Origin: Pseudomonadota bacterium
GTDB lineage: Bacteria > Desulfobacterota > Binatia > Binatales > Binataceae
Direction: 5' to 3'
Assembly: GCA_021323945.1 (NCBI GenBank)
Contig: JAJPKA010000020.1
Location: forward strand, 186,001-250,000
Length of the DNA stretch: 64,000 nucleotides
Position 1 is the first letter of the stretch, and every line of letters starts with the position of its first letter. Positions 27,159 to 36,314 of the stretch are shown piece after piece. A model generated the notes under the pieces. The model saw only the letters and a program-made list of their open reading frames with translations, was not told the origin of the DNA and did no database searches. Position numbers and translations under genes: made by a program.

Positions 27159-28421
27159 ATGGACTTTGTTTCATACGCGCAGAATCAAGAAGACGTGATG
27201 CTCTACCGGGCCCTGCGCGACGTAAGGCGCGGCTTTTACATCGATGTGGGCGCACAGGATCCGGTCGTCGATTCGGTCACCAAGGCATTTTACGATCGTG
27301 GCTGGCGTGGCATAAACATTGAGCCCAGCAGCGAGTACTTCCAGCGACTTCAGGCAGAGCGCCCTCACGACATAAATTTGGCTACCGCGGTCGGCAAAGA
27401 AACCGGAGTTATTACGTTCTACGAGGTTCTGCACACCGGTCTGTCGACAACGCGCGCCGGCTATGCCCAACGCCACTCGCTAACCGGCCACGAGGTAACG
27501 GCCCGCGAGGTCCCCTGCACAACCCTGGATCAGATTTGCCAGGAGCACCGCGTGGGCACCGTTCATTTCCTGAAAATCGACGTCGAGGGTTCCGAGCGTG
27601 CTGTGCTTGAGGGATTCTCGTTTACAAGCGTTCGACCATGGCTGGTCGTGGTCGAGGCTACCGAGCCCAATACGGACCGCCAACTTTTTGCGGAATGGGA
27701 AGAACTGCTGATCAACCGGAATTACAGATTTATCTACTTTGACGGATTGAACCGCTTCTACGCAGCGGAAGAGCATGCCGATCTCGCCGGGCACTTTTCG
27801 CACCCCCCAAACGTTTTCGACCAATATGTGAGTTATCAGTTCTGGCAGCTGCGGGAAGAACTGCGCGAATTGCGCACTGCAGAACGGACAGGCCTGATTA
27901 ACTCGCTGAATCACATGCTCGCCGAGGTTCAAAGTCTTCGGGCCGAGGGACAGGCACTGCGGGAGTCTATAGTCGCGCTCAACGAACGTGAGCAGACGCT
28001 CCGCAAGACCATGGCCGAGCGGGAGCAGATGCTGCAGGAAGTGATGGCGCAGCGCGACCGGCAACTTGGCAGCCTCCAGGAGCTGTTGGCGCAGCGCGAC
28101 CGGCAATTGGCGGCCATGCAGGCGAACCTCGCCGCGGCCCAGCGGCGCCTGAAATCCGTCCGGTCGTCGGTCTCGTGGAAGATTACCAGTCCCTTGCGCG
28201 AAATAAGGCGGGGCGCGATGCGAATCTTGCACGCTTTCCATTCAGGCTCCTCTTCTGACTCATCGATTTCACCAATAGCGAACTCGAAGCCGGCAATGCG
28301 CGACGAGGTAGCCTTGGCTCTTACCGAACCGGCCCGACTCGTCTATCAAAATCTGCGTGATGCTGCGGCGATGCACTCGGATCCGGAAAAAGCGGGCACG
28401 GCGACTGAGGAGCGCCTATGA
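27159..28421 (+). CDS. FkbM-family methyltransferase with C-terminal coiled coil
   Basis: I start at ATG 27159 (MDFVSYAQNQEDVMLYRALR), which has GGGAG just upstream; the track's TTG 27129 is weaker. The product is 420 residues. Residues 1-215 are the FkbM methyltransferase: GFYIDVGAQDPVVDSVT, RGINIEPSSEYF, VHFLKIDVEGSERAVLEGF. Such enzymes O-methylate sugars and polyketides. Residues about 225-340 are a long coiled coil with near-repeats (AQRDRQLGSLQELLAQRDRQ). The phrase SVSWKITSPLREI is a motif found at the end of coiled coils in many surface-glycan enzymes. Its stop overlaps the next ATG (ATGA), so it heads an operon with the glycosyltransferases and sulfotransferase to 35374. Confidence 0.85.
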   Translation: MDFVSYAQNQEDVMLYRALRDVRRGFYIDVGAQDPVVDSVTKAFYDRGWRGINIEPSSEYFQRLQAERPHDINLATAVGKETGVITFYEVLHTGLSTTRAGYAQRHSLTGHEVTAREVPCTTLDQICQEHRVGTVHFLKIDVEGSERAVLEGFSFTSVRPWLVVVEATEPNTDRQLFAEWEELLINRNYRFIYFDGLNRFYAAEEHADLAGHFSHPPNVFDQYVSYQFWQLREELRELRTAERTGLINSLNHMLAEVQSLRAEGQALRESIVALNEREQTLRKTMAEREQMLQEVMAQRDRQLGSLQELLAQRDRQLAAMQANLAAAQRRLKSVRSSVSWKITSPLREIRRGAMRILHAFHSGSSSDSSISPIANSKPAMRDEVALALTEPARLVYQNLRDAAAMHSDPEKAGTATEERL

Positions 28422-31400
28422 GAGTCGTTGCTGAGCTTCAAGTCTTTCCCCTCGCGCCGCAGGCGGCCGACGACCTGGACCGGTACAGCACCGAACTGGT
28501 CGAGGCGATGGTTAGAGAAGCAGGTCATCACGAGGTTCGGGTTTTAATAACTCACTCGTCCGAGGAATTGCTCGAAGAGCTAGAGCAAAAATTTCCTGGG
28601 CTGCTGCATAAGCCAACTTGCCGAGTCTCCCGGATCCCATTTGTGGAACGCTCCCAGAGTGGCAACGATTGGCATCACGACGCGGCACAGCTTATACGCG
28701 AACATGCGCTGGGCCAGGTCGCCCCGGATGTCATCCTGTCAGCGTCTATAATCAAGCGGTCCACCATCCGACTTTTAAACTCACGACTCCGTCACCTCAC
28801 CGTGCCATGTGCGACCATACTCGCCGGTGTTCCTCGCATGGATTGTGTAGGTGCCGCCGAGAGCGCGGCTACGGACGGCCTGCCAACCTCAGGCGATCGC
28901 ACAGGCCAGAGACGACCGTGGCAATCTGAACTGGTGCTGACGGATTCGGAGTCTCACAAACAGGAACTGCTGAACGCGCTCGGTCTCGCGCCCGAACAGG
29001 TTTTAGTTGTTCCACCGGGACTGGACGTGTATTCGTCGAAAGCTTCGTCGGATGAACAACTTCGGGTGGTTCACCGATACAGGTTGATGCCGCAGGGCTT
29101 TGTCCTGACCATCTTTCGTGGTTCGGCGGGTGGTCTTGAGCAGTTGCTGGAGGCATACAGCACTATTCCTCGCGAATTAAGGCGGATCCATCGCTTGGTC
29201 GTGATACTTGGAGTCGAGCGCGACGAAGGATGGTTACGCCACGTTGCCGATTCGTACGGAGTCGACGACGAGATGGTTGTGGTGGCAGACCCGACTGGGG
29301 ATGAAATAGTTGCGCTATGCGAAAGCTGCAAAGTTTTGGTTCTGACCAATTGTGATCCTTTGCCCGCACAGGAAGCGCTATCCGCGATGGCTGCTGGAGT
29401 GCCAGTGCTCGGGCCCGAGCTGCCGCCCGTCAAGGAGTTGTTGGGAAATAGCGCCGCACTTTTCGAATCAGGTTGTCCAGCACTTCTTGGCCGGCGGCTT
29501 CTGGAGTCGCTGTCAGACGCCGAACCGTTTCAGAGTTGGTCTGTGGCCGCGGTTGAGCAGGCGAGGCGGTTTAGTTGGAGGGAGAGTGCCCGGCTGAGCT
29601 TTGAAGCTTTGGAAAAGCTTTGTTCTTCAAAGCCGAAGAAGCCGAATCAGCACACTTCAGCACAGAAGCGTCTGCGCCTGGCATATGTGTCACCGTTGCC
29701 GCCAGAACGCTCTGGCATCGCGGACTACAGTGCGGAGCTGCTTCCTGAACTCGCCAGACACTACGATATCGACCTGATTACCGATCTTGCCCGGATTGCG
29801 GATCCTGTTCTAGAGCGAGAGTTTCGGCGCGTTTCGCTTAAGGATTTCGAAAGAATCGCCCGCAGTTACGATCGAATCCTCTACCATATAGGCAACTCTC
29901 CATTTCACGTTCAAATACCGTCCTTGCTCGAGCGATTTCCTGGGACGGTTGTTCTGCATGACTTTTTTCTCAGTCACCTATTTAACTGTCTGCAGGCTAC
30001 CGACGGCGTGTCGCTTTGGCGCAATCTCTATCTTTCTCACGGTTACCCAGCCCTGATTGCCGGTGCGCAAAAGGATGCGATGGCAGCAGTCTGGGCCTAT
30101 CCCTGTAATCTCGCTGTGCTTTGTAATGCGGCAGGCATCGTGGTCCATTCGCAGCATGCGAGAGAACTCGCGCGACAGTGGTTCGGCATTTCGGGTGAAG
30201 ATTGGCACGTAATTCCTCAGCTGAGAAAAGTCCCGCAAAGTACGACTCGGGCCAAAGCGCGAAAGCAGCTCGGCATCTCCCCCGAAACGTTTCTTGTCTG
30301 TTCATTTGGGTTTTTGTCCGAGGCCAAGCTCAATGATTTGCTATTTTGGAGTTGGCTCGGCTCAAGCTTGTCACGCCGGCCGGACTGTATTTTGGTCTTC
30401 GTTGGCGGGGATGGCACTGGAAAACCTTACCAGGCCAATGGTTTGCCCGCAGCGCAGGTTCGGTCGACCGGATATGTGACCAAAGCCGAATATGAACTGT
30501 ATCTCGCGGCTGCAGATGTCGGCGTTCAGCTGCGAAGCGAACTATCACGCGGCGAGACGCCCCGATCTGTGCTCGACTGCATGGCGTATGGCGTGGCTAC
30601 GATAGTAAGCACTCATCCGGCACTCGTCGACCTGCCGGACGATTCCGTTTTGAGAATTTCGGAGAAAGGTCGTCAGGAGGAACTGATTGCTGCGCTCGAG
30701 AAACTTTATCGCGAACCCGGATTGCGCGCCGAGCTTGGCAAGCGAGCGCGGCAGTACATAAGCGTGAGGCGCCGCCCGGCGCTTATCGCGGAACATTACG
30801 TTAAAGCAATAGAAGACTCGGCGAACAATCATCCGGTGAGTCTTACCAACCGGATCATACTGGATGCCGCGAAGCTGGTTCCGACAGGGACGACCCCGGC
30901 GCAGGAGTTGGCAACCATCGCTTCTTGTCTTGCAGAGAACAGCAGCGTCGTCACTACCCCACAGCTGCTGGTTGATGTCACGATACTGGTTATGGTGGGA
31001 GATTATCGGACAGGCATCCAACGCGTTACCCGGGGAATCCTCAAGTATCTGCTGGAAAACCCTCCCGCGGGATGGCGTATTGAACCGGTTTTTAGGCGTC
31101 ATCGCGAAACCTATCGTTACGCACGAACTTTTGTGGGCAAATATTTGGGCCTGGACTCTTTCAATCCGGAAGATGCTCCGGTCGCGGTCCGTCCTGGGGA
31201 TATCTTTCTGGGCCTGGATTGGGACGCGGGCATCGCCATCGACGAGCGAGCCGAGCATTGGCTGCTGCATAACAGACAGCGTGGGATGAGAACCGTTTTC
31301 ACCATCTATGATCTGCTTCCCTTGCAGCACCCGGAATGGTTTAAGCCTGACATGCCATCGGTCTTTCACGGCTGGTTGTCTCAGTTATGCCGTCTGGCAG

Positions 31401-32236
31401 ACGGGTTCGCTTGTATCTCACGTTCTGTCGCCGATGAACTGATGCAGTGGCTCGACGAGTATTCTGCGCTTGCTCCCAGGCCTTTGGATGTCGGTTATTT
31501 TAAACTCGGTAGCGACATAGAGGCGAGCTGGGCCAGTCAAGGGTTAAGCTCCGAGGACGAGAAACTTCTGCAGACGCTTAAAGATCGCGAAGTATTCCTG
31601 ATGGTTGGGACTGTTGAGCCTCGCAAGGGTCACAGTCAGGCTCTATCCGCGCTGGAGAGATTGTGGGAGTCCGGCGAGGACGCCGCCTTGGTAATTTGCG
31701 GCCACGAGGGCTGGATGGTCGACGCCCTCGCCCGACGGCTGCGCAGTCATACCGAACTGGGCCGTCGGCTGTTCTGGCTCGAGCAGGCATCCGATGAAGT
31801 GCTGCTCCGATTGTACACAAGTGCATCGGCGCTGCTCATGGCTTCCGAGGGTGAAGGCTTTGGATTGCCTTTAGCGGAAGCTGCACGCCACGGCCTCCCA
31901 ATCATTGCGCGTGACTTGGCCGTATTCAGAGAAGTAGCTGGCGAACATGCCTTTTACTTCTCCGGTACCGACTCCATGCAACTGGCTATGGCGCTTCGCC
32001 GCTGGCTCGAGTTGTATCGGCGTCGCGAACATCCGAAGCCTGCTCCCCCAGCAACCTGGCGAGAGAGCGCCCAAGAGCTGTTGCATATCGTGCTCGACGG
32101 AAACGCTTACAAGCGTTGGCCGGGCAAAAACCGGTTGGCGCACGGGCGCGTTCCAGGCTCTCACCTGGAGTTCGTCCCGGACAGTAGTCGAAGCGATGGC
32201 GTCGATGAGGGCCCAGTGGTTCACAGCCCGGCATGA
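28418..32236 (+). CDS. Giant glycosyltransferase with three GT4 (GT-B) domains
   Basis: A 1272-residue cytosolic protein. Domain 1 (about 1-410) has LVLTDSESHKQELLNALGL and EALSAMAAGVPVLGPELPPV. Domain 2 (about 420-790) starts LRLAYVSPLPPERSGIADYS, but its nucleotide-sugar motif is altered to SVLDCMAYGVATIVSTHPAL, without the usual two glutamates. Domain 3 (about 860-1220) has TGIQRVTRGILKYL, VFLMVGTVEPRKGHSQAL and an intact EGFGLPLAEAARHGLPIIAR. The protein probably adds two sugars in sequence, with the middle domain structural or weakly active. It overlaps the FkbM gene by ATGA and is followed after 21 bases by another fused glycosyltransferase. Confidence 0.85.
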   Translation: MRVVAELQVFPLAPQAADDLDRYSTELVEAMVREAGHHEVRVLITHSSEELLEELEQKFPGLLHKPTCRVSRIPFVERSQSGNDWHHDAAQLIREHALGQVAPDVILSASIIKRSTIRLLNSRLRHLTVPCATILAGVPRMDCVGAAESAATDGLPTSGDRTGQRRPWQSELVLTDSESHKQELLNALGLAPEQVLVVPPGLDVYSSKASSDEQLRVVHRYRLMPQGFVLTIFRGSAGGLEQLLEAYSTIPRELRRIHRLVVILGVERDEGWLRHVADSYGVDDEMVVVADPTGDEIVALCESCKVLVLTNCDPLPAQEALSAMAAGVPVLGPELPPVKELLGNSAALFESGCPALLGRRLLESLSDAEPFQSWSVAAVEQARRFSWRESARLSFEALEKLCSSKPKKPNQHTSAQKRLRLAYVSPLPPERSGIADYSAELLPELARHYDIDLITDLARIADPVLEREFRRVSLKDFERIARSYDRILYHIGNSPFHVQIPSLLERFPGTVVLHDFFLSHLFNCLQATDGVSLWRNLYLSHGYPALIAGAQKDAMAAVWAYPCNLAVLCNAAGIVVHSQHARELARQWFGISGEDWHVIPQLRKVPQSTTRAKARKQLGISPETFLVCSFGFLSEAKLNDLLFWSWLGSSLSRRPDCILVFVGGDGTGKPYQANGLPAAQVRSTGYVTKAEYELYLAAADVGVQLRSELSRGETPRSVLDCMAYGVATIVSTHPALVDLPDDSVLRISEKGRQEELIAALEKLYREPGLRAELGKRARQYISVRRRPALIAEHYVKAIEDSANNHPVSLTNRIILDAAKLVPTGTTPAQELATIASCLAENSSVVTTPQLLVDVTILVMVGDYRTGIQRVTRGILKYLLENPPAGWRIEPVFRRHRETYRYARTFVGKYLGLDSFNPEDAPVAVRPGDIFLGLDWDAGIAIDERAEHWLLHNRQRGMRTVFTIYDLLPLQHPEWFKPDMPSVFHGWLSQLCRLADGFACISRSVADELMQWLDEYSALAPRPLDVGYFKLGSDIEASWASQGLSSEDEKLLQTLKDREVFLMVGTVEPRKGHSQALSALERLWESGEDAALVICGHEGWMVDALARRLRSHTELGRRLFWLEQASDEVLLRLYTSASALLMASEGEGFGLPLAEAARHGLPIIARDLAVFREVAGEHAFYFSGTDSMQLAMALRRWLELYRRREHPKPAPPATWRESAQELLHIVLDGNAYKRWPGKNRLAHGRVPGSHLEFVPDSSRSDGVDEGPVVHSPA

Positions 32237-32257
32237 CAAGTTGTCTACTTCGCTGAG

Positions 32258-34612
32258 TTGCGAGGCCGTTTGGTGTTTCCCGGTCTTCCAGTCGAATCGC
32301 CCGGAGCAGGGCGTGCCGCCCGGGTGTGCATCGCGACCTACGAGATTCTCGGACCATCCCAGAATGGTGGTATTGGTACCGCCTATCACTCGCTCGCCAG
32401 CGCCTTAGCCGCTGCTGACCATCAGGTGACCATTCTGTATCTTTGGGCGTCACGCTCGGGGCCGGGCGAAATGCGCCACTGGCAGGAGCATTTCCGCTCG
32501 TTGAACATTGCGTTTGTCCCCTTGCCGGCATCGCCAAGCATAAGCGGCATACCCGAATGTATGCAGATCGCGCGTGACGCTTATGCCTGGCTGCGACGGC
32601 AGCAATTCGATGTCATTCATTTTCCCGAGCTGCACGGCTATGCCTACTACTGCGTGTTGGCTAAGCATCAGGGTCTCGATTTTCCCAATACAATTCTGTG
32701 CGTGGGTACCCATAGTCCGATTTCCTGGATCCGACAACAGAACAGGGAGCTTCCCTACAGCGCTGAGGAATTGGAGATGGATTTTATGGAACGCCAATCC
32801 GTCGCGCTGGCCGATGTAGTCGTGAGTCCTAGCCAGTATATGTTGACCTGGATGCGAGCGCGCGGATGGGCTTTACCTGCCAGGTGCTACGTGCAGCAAA
32901 ATGTCGTGGCTCGTGACCTGATGCGCATGGCAAATCTGCGGCATCACGATCGAACCGGACTGCAGCGGGCGCGAGATCTGGTCTTTTTTGGCAGGCTGGA
33001 AGCACGCAAGGGAATCGCCCTGTTTTGCGATTCACTTGATCTTTTGACGAACGCCGGGCTGTCGGATTTCACGGTTACTTTTTTAGGAAGGAACGGTCGC
33101 GTAGCAGGCCAAGATGCCGTAAGCTTGGTTCGAGCGAGAGCACGGAGATGGCCGTTCCCTTATCGCATTTTGACCGATTATGGGCGTGATGCGGCGCTGC
33201 GATTCCTCGCCGAAGACCCCGGTCGTGTCGCCGTAATCCCCTCGCTCGAGGATAATTTACCCAGTACCGTGATGGAATGCCTGGTAGCGGGCATTCCGTT
33301 CCTGGCTGCGAGGACCGGCGGCATTCCTGAGCTCATCGCCAGCGGTGATCTTGCTATGACCACGTTCCGTCCCGAGGCCGACGAGCTGGCTGAGCGTCTC
33401 GCTCTCGCGATCCAAAGAGGAGTTCCTGTCGCCCAACCTGCTATCGATGTCGAGCTGAACAGACGGCAATGGGTAGAATGGCACGCCGCCCTGGCCTCAC
33501 AGTGCGCTAATGCAAGGCCGACAACTCAACTGGGTCGTGCTGGGGCTGCAGAACCGCTGGTGACGATTTGCTTGAACGGCCGGAACTCAGAGTTGCTACG
33601 CCCAAGCCTCGAGTCATTATGCCGGCAGACTTATCCGCGATTGGAACTTTTGCTCTCGGATTCGGTAGCCAGTGCAGGTGACTCTGGTCTGCGGTCGCCG
33701 ATACTTGATTTCGAGCGCAAGGGCGGGCGGGTGGAAAAGCTTTCAGGGCGAGCGCCGAGCCGCGCGGCCAGTGGCGACTATGTGCTTTTCTTTGAGGCTC
33801 CCGATTATCTGACTCCGGAGGCCCTGGCTACTTTTGTGCGAGTGGCGAATCACACGAACTCTGAGGTTTTGACCTGCTTTGTGAATCTTTGGAAAGGTTC
33901 ACAACCGACTTGCCAAGACGCGGCGGTCGGCCAATATCCGTTTCTCGGCTCCGCGATCGTTTCCAGCGTGTTTCGGAATCATTTCGGAGGTTGGTTCGTC
34001 TTTGTGAAGCGAGAAGTGCTCGCGCGTGTTGGTGACTTTCCGAGCAACGTTGGACGAGACTGTGCCGATTGGCAGTTCTTGTCACGTGCCGCTCTCATGA
34101 ACTGTCGGATCGAGGTAATACCGGTAGCGCTAGGTTGGCATTGGGTCCGCGAGTCGGACGGTGGTCAAGTGGTCGACGCCCTGGAACAACTGGAGGCAAT
34201 AAAGCCGTATGTAGGGGAGATGCCATCGCTCTTGCAAGGCTTGCCAGCAGCGGCACTGACGATTGGGGCGCTCTACCAGACACTGTTACGTCGCTTTGCT
34301 GAAAGTCCGGCGCGCCAACTCCTTTATCGTCTCTCGCTCGCCCGCGCAAGTCGTGAAGGTGATTGGAATAGCTTAGACGAGGGCGCATTGATTTGGGCGA
34401 TAAACCAAATGCCGAAAAGGGCCCGGGTAAAACTGGCTTCGCTGTTCAACGGATGGCTAGAGTATTCGGCCGCTCGGTCCGAACTCTCGCCATTCGCTTG
34501 GCGGCGCGCCTGGCAAATCGCGCGCCAATTGGCCCGTGGCCATTATCATCGGTATGGTCACGGCTTCGGCACCGCACTGCGGGACCTGCGTGGACGTTCT
34601 CGTGCAAGATGA
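32258..34612 (+). CDS. Fused GT4 and degenerate GT2-like glycosyltransferase
   Basis: A 784-residue protein from TTG 32258; no strong ribosome site is seen. Residues about 20-400 are GT4: GPSQNGGIGTAYHSLASALA, FFGRLEARKGIALFCDSL, VIPSLEDNLPSTVMECLVAG, FLAARTGGIPEL. Residues about 415-650 resemble GT2: PLVTICLNGRNSELLRPSLE, SLCRQTYPRLELLLSD and late RDCADWQFLSRAALMNCRIE. The GT2 metal site is abnormal: where DADD is expected the sequence reads YVLFFEAPDYLTPEAL. The second domain may therefore bind rather than transfer. The last 130 residues are helical and of unknown type. It belongs to the FkbM operon, with the sulfotransferase gene 12 bases downstream. Confidence 0.8.
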   Translation: MRGRLVFPGLPVESPGAGRAARVCIATYEILGPSQNGGIGTAYHSLASALAAADHQVTILYLWASRSGPGEMRHWQEHFRSLNIAFVPLPASPSISGIPECMQIARDAYAWLRRQQFDVIHFPELHGYAYYCVLAKHQGLDFPNTILCVGTHSPISWIRQQNRELPYSAEELEMDFMERQSVALADVVVSPSQYMLTWMRARGWALPARCYVQQNVVARDLMRMANLRHHDRTGLQRARDLVFFGRLEARKGIALFCDSLDLLTNAGLSDFTVTFLGRNGRVAGQDAVSLVRARARRWPFPYRILTDYGRDAALRFLAEDPGRVAVIPSLEDNLPSTVMECLVAGIPFLAARTGGIPELIASGDLAMTTFRPEADELAERLALAIQRGVPVAQPAIDVELNRRQWVEWHAALASQCANARPTTQLGRAGAAEPLVTICLNGRNSELLRPSLESLCRQTYPRLELLLSDSVASAGDSGLRSPILDFERKGGRVEKLSGRAPSRAASGDYVLFFEAPDYLTPEALATFVRVANHTNSEVLTCFVNLWKGSQPTCQDAAVGQYPFLGSAIVSSVFRNHFGGWFVFVKREVLARVGDFPSNVGRDCADWQFLSRAALMNCRIEVIPVALGWHWVRESDGGQVVDALEQLEAIKPYVGEMPSLLQGLPAAALTIGALYQTLLRRFAESPARQLLYRLSLARASREGDWNSLDEGALIWAINQMPKRARVKLASLFNGWLEYSAARSELSPFAWRRAWQIARQLARGHYHRYGHGFGTALRDLRGRSRAR

Positions 34613-34624
34613 GGTCGACAAGAA

Positions 34625-35374
34625 GTGATTCTGTCCGAGCGGTTCAAATTCATTTTTATCAAAGGCAAACGGGTGGGTGGGACCAGTGTCGAGATGGCGC
34701 TTTCCACGGTTTGCGGTCCTGATGACATCGTCACGCCGATCGCGCCGATCGACGAGCTCGAGCGGATGCGGCTAGGTGGCGCTGCGCGCAACTATGCGGC
34801 CAGCCGCGCATCCGAATTGGCCTACGCCAACCTTATCCGGGTCACGCCGATACACGCGCTCGCTCAAGTGACGGTGCCCAAGGAGCGCTTTTACAATCAC
34901 ATGTCTTTGCGCGAGGTGATCGAAGAGTATGGCCGTTCGGTCGAGAACTTCGAGGTAGTGTGCGTGGAACGATCGCCTTTTGCCAAAATATTATCCTGGG
35001 CGAATTGGCTCGCAAGCTCGGAAAGCTACCTATCAGGCGGCAGCTTACAGCGCGATCTGGCCACGCTGCGGTCTTCGATCGACAGAATTTTTGAGACCGG
35101 TGAGTTTACCGAGGTCAGGAATATCGACTTGTATCGCAATCGTGAGGGGGAGGTGAAAGCGCGCGTGTTGCGTCACGAAAAGCTGGAAGACGATTTGCGC
35201 GTCTTCCTGAATTCGCGAGGCGTCACGAAAATGCCCGTCCTGCCCCAAGCCAAAGCAGGTCTCAAATCTGAACGTCTGGATCCGCGAAAATTCTTTTCGA
35301 AACGTCAGCTTTGCATCATTAGCGAGGTCTTCGCCGAGGAGTTCGATACTTTCGGCTATTCGCCTTTGTGCTGA
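34625..35374 (+). CDS. Sulfotransferase-family protein (Sulfotransfer_2-like)
   Basis: A 249-residue protein from GTG 34625. The N-terminus has the phosphosulfate loop in the form FKFIFIKGKRVGGTSVEMAL. Residues near 105 (VVCVERSPFAKILSWANWL) match the R-S/P-x-R style 3'-phosphate region, and FYNHMSLREVIEEYG supplies the usual His-containing block. It differs from the heparan-type proteins at 273 and 40712 and is closer to the carbohydrate sulfotransferase 2 group. It is the last gene of the operon FkbM - triple GT4 - GT4/GT2 - sulfotransferase, so it probably sulfates the glycan those enzymes build. Confidence 0.75.
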   Translation: MILSERFKFIFIKGKRVGGTSVEMALSTVCGPDDIVTPIAPIDELERMRLGGAARNYAASRASELAYANLIRVTPIHALAQVTVPKERFYNHMSLREVIEEYGRSVENFEVVCVERSPFAKILSWANWLASSESYLSGGSLQRDLATLRSSIDRIFETGEFTEVRNIDLYRNREGEVKARVLRHEKLEDDLRVFLNSRGVTKMPVLPQAKAGLKSERLDPRKFFSKRQLCIISEVFAEEFDTFGYSPLC

Positions 35375-35521
35375 TTTCAGCCCTCCTTCCAAAGTGCGAT
35401 GCGATGCAAATTCATTGACGCGTAAAGTTTCCTGCTGCCGTTCATTGTTTCGGTTCGGAGCTTTGGGGGGTTGCGAGTGCGCGACAGATGCTCGGTCGAC
35501 GGTGACAAGCCCAGATCGCGG

Positions 35522-36268
35522 CTACGGATCGGAAAGTTCTTGCCATCGCCGCAACGCACGAGCCCGGGTCAGCCAGTAAGGCGGAACAGAGTAATGCATC
35601 ACGTCAAACAGGCGCCGATGGCGCCGGTAAATTTTCCGCGCATCCGTATAGACAATTAACTCCCGCCAGAGGCCAGGCCGCCCCTGCCATCCGTGCTTAT
35701 TCGGCAGGTTTTGAAAAAATGCAAGGTTGAATCGATCGACCGCGCCATTTTCGTCCTCGGCTGCCGGATCGAATTGACGTGCGACATTTAATAGCGTCTC
35801 ACGGGGCCGCTCGACTAACTGTTCGTAACGCAACTTTAGAGCTCCGGGATCATGCCACCATTGATAGGAAATGCTCAGAACGTTTTCTGCCCCCCAACTC
35901 ATCGCGTACTGCAAAAACGCTTCAGAAGTCGGAGGTTGGCCGGCGAGGTTTGGTGGAATCTCGGCATTGCCTTCCAGCCAACGGGCGGTCAGCGGTTCAA
36001 ACCGAATAAAGTTGAGGATCGAAACCAACACGTCGAGGGGATGCCGTGCCAGGACGATCGTTCTAAAACCGTGGTCGCGCAGAAAGCGCTGGAAGCCTGG
36101 TTCCCGATACCAATGCAGCTGCACGATTGCACGGTCCGGGACCGATTGCAGCTCTCGATAGTCGTGTACCGCGAACTGTTGAAGCTTCAAAATATCGCCC
36201 AATACCGAACGAACCCAGGTATTACCGCAGCGGGGAGTGCTGATAACGGCCACCCGAAGGCGCTTCAT
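35522..36268 (-). CDS. Sulfotransferase (Sulfotransfer_1-like) downstream of lptD
   Basis: I start at ATG 36268 (MKRLRVAVISTPRCGNTWVR); the longer track start would overlap lptD. The product is 248 residues. The loop STPRCGNTWVRSVL binds the 5'-phosphosulfate, and TIVLARHPLDVLVSILNF binds the 3'-phosphate. SYQWWHDPGALKLRYEQLVE is the usual mid-protein block. It lies 46 bases after the lptD stop on the same strand and is likely co-transcribed. A sulfotransferase in the lptD transcript suggests that its target is the LPS or glycolipid that LptD inserts. Confidence 0.82.
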   Translation of the reverse strand: MKRLRVAVISTPRCGNTWVRSVLGDILKLQQFAVHDYRELQSVPDRAIVQLHWYREPGFQRFLRDHGFRTIVLARHPLDVLVSILNFIRFEPLTARWLEGNAEIPPNLAGQPPTSEAFLQYAMSWGAENVLSISYQWWHDPGALKLRYEQLVERPRETLLNVARQFDPAAEDENGAVDRFNLAFFQNLPNKHGWQGRPGLWRELIVYTDARKIYRRHRRLFDVMHYSVPPYWLTRARALRRWQELSDP

Positions 36269-36314
36269 CGAAACAACCGAGCCTGGTCGAGCTTTAGTCC
36301 GCGACGAGTCCCGA

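Noticed and set aside
27948-28140. Repeats resembling a CRISPR or tandem array (CAGCGCGACCGGCA copies)
   Set aside because: They encode the QRDRQL heptads of the FkbM coiled coil and are only two or three imperfect copies.
27480-28241. 253-residue minus-strand ORF opposite the FkbM gene
   Set aside because: Shadow of the coiled-coil coding region; composition mirrors the repeats on the other strand.
30545-31369. 274-residue minus-strand ORF opposite the triple GT4 gene
   Set aside because: Antisense to a clear GT4 coding frame; no recognisable domain.
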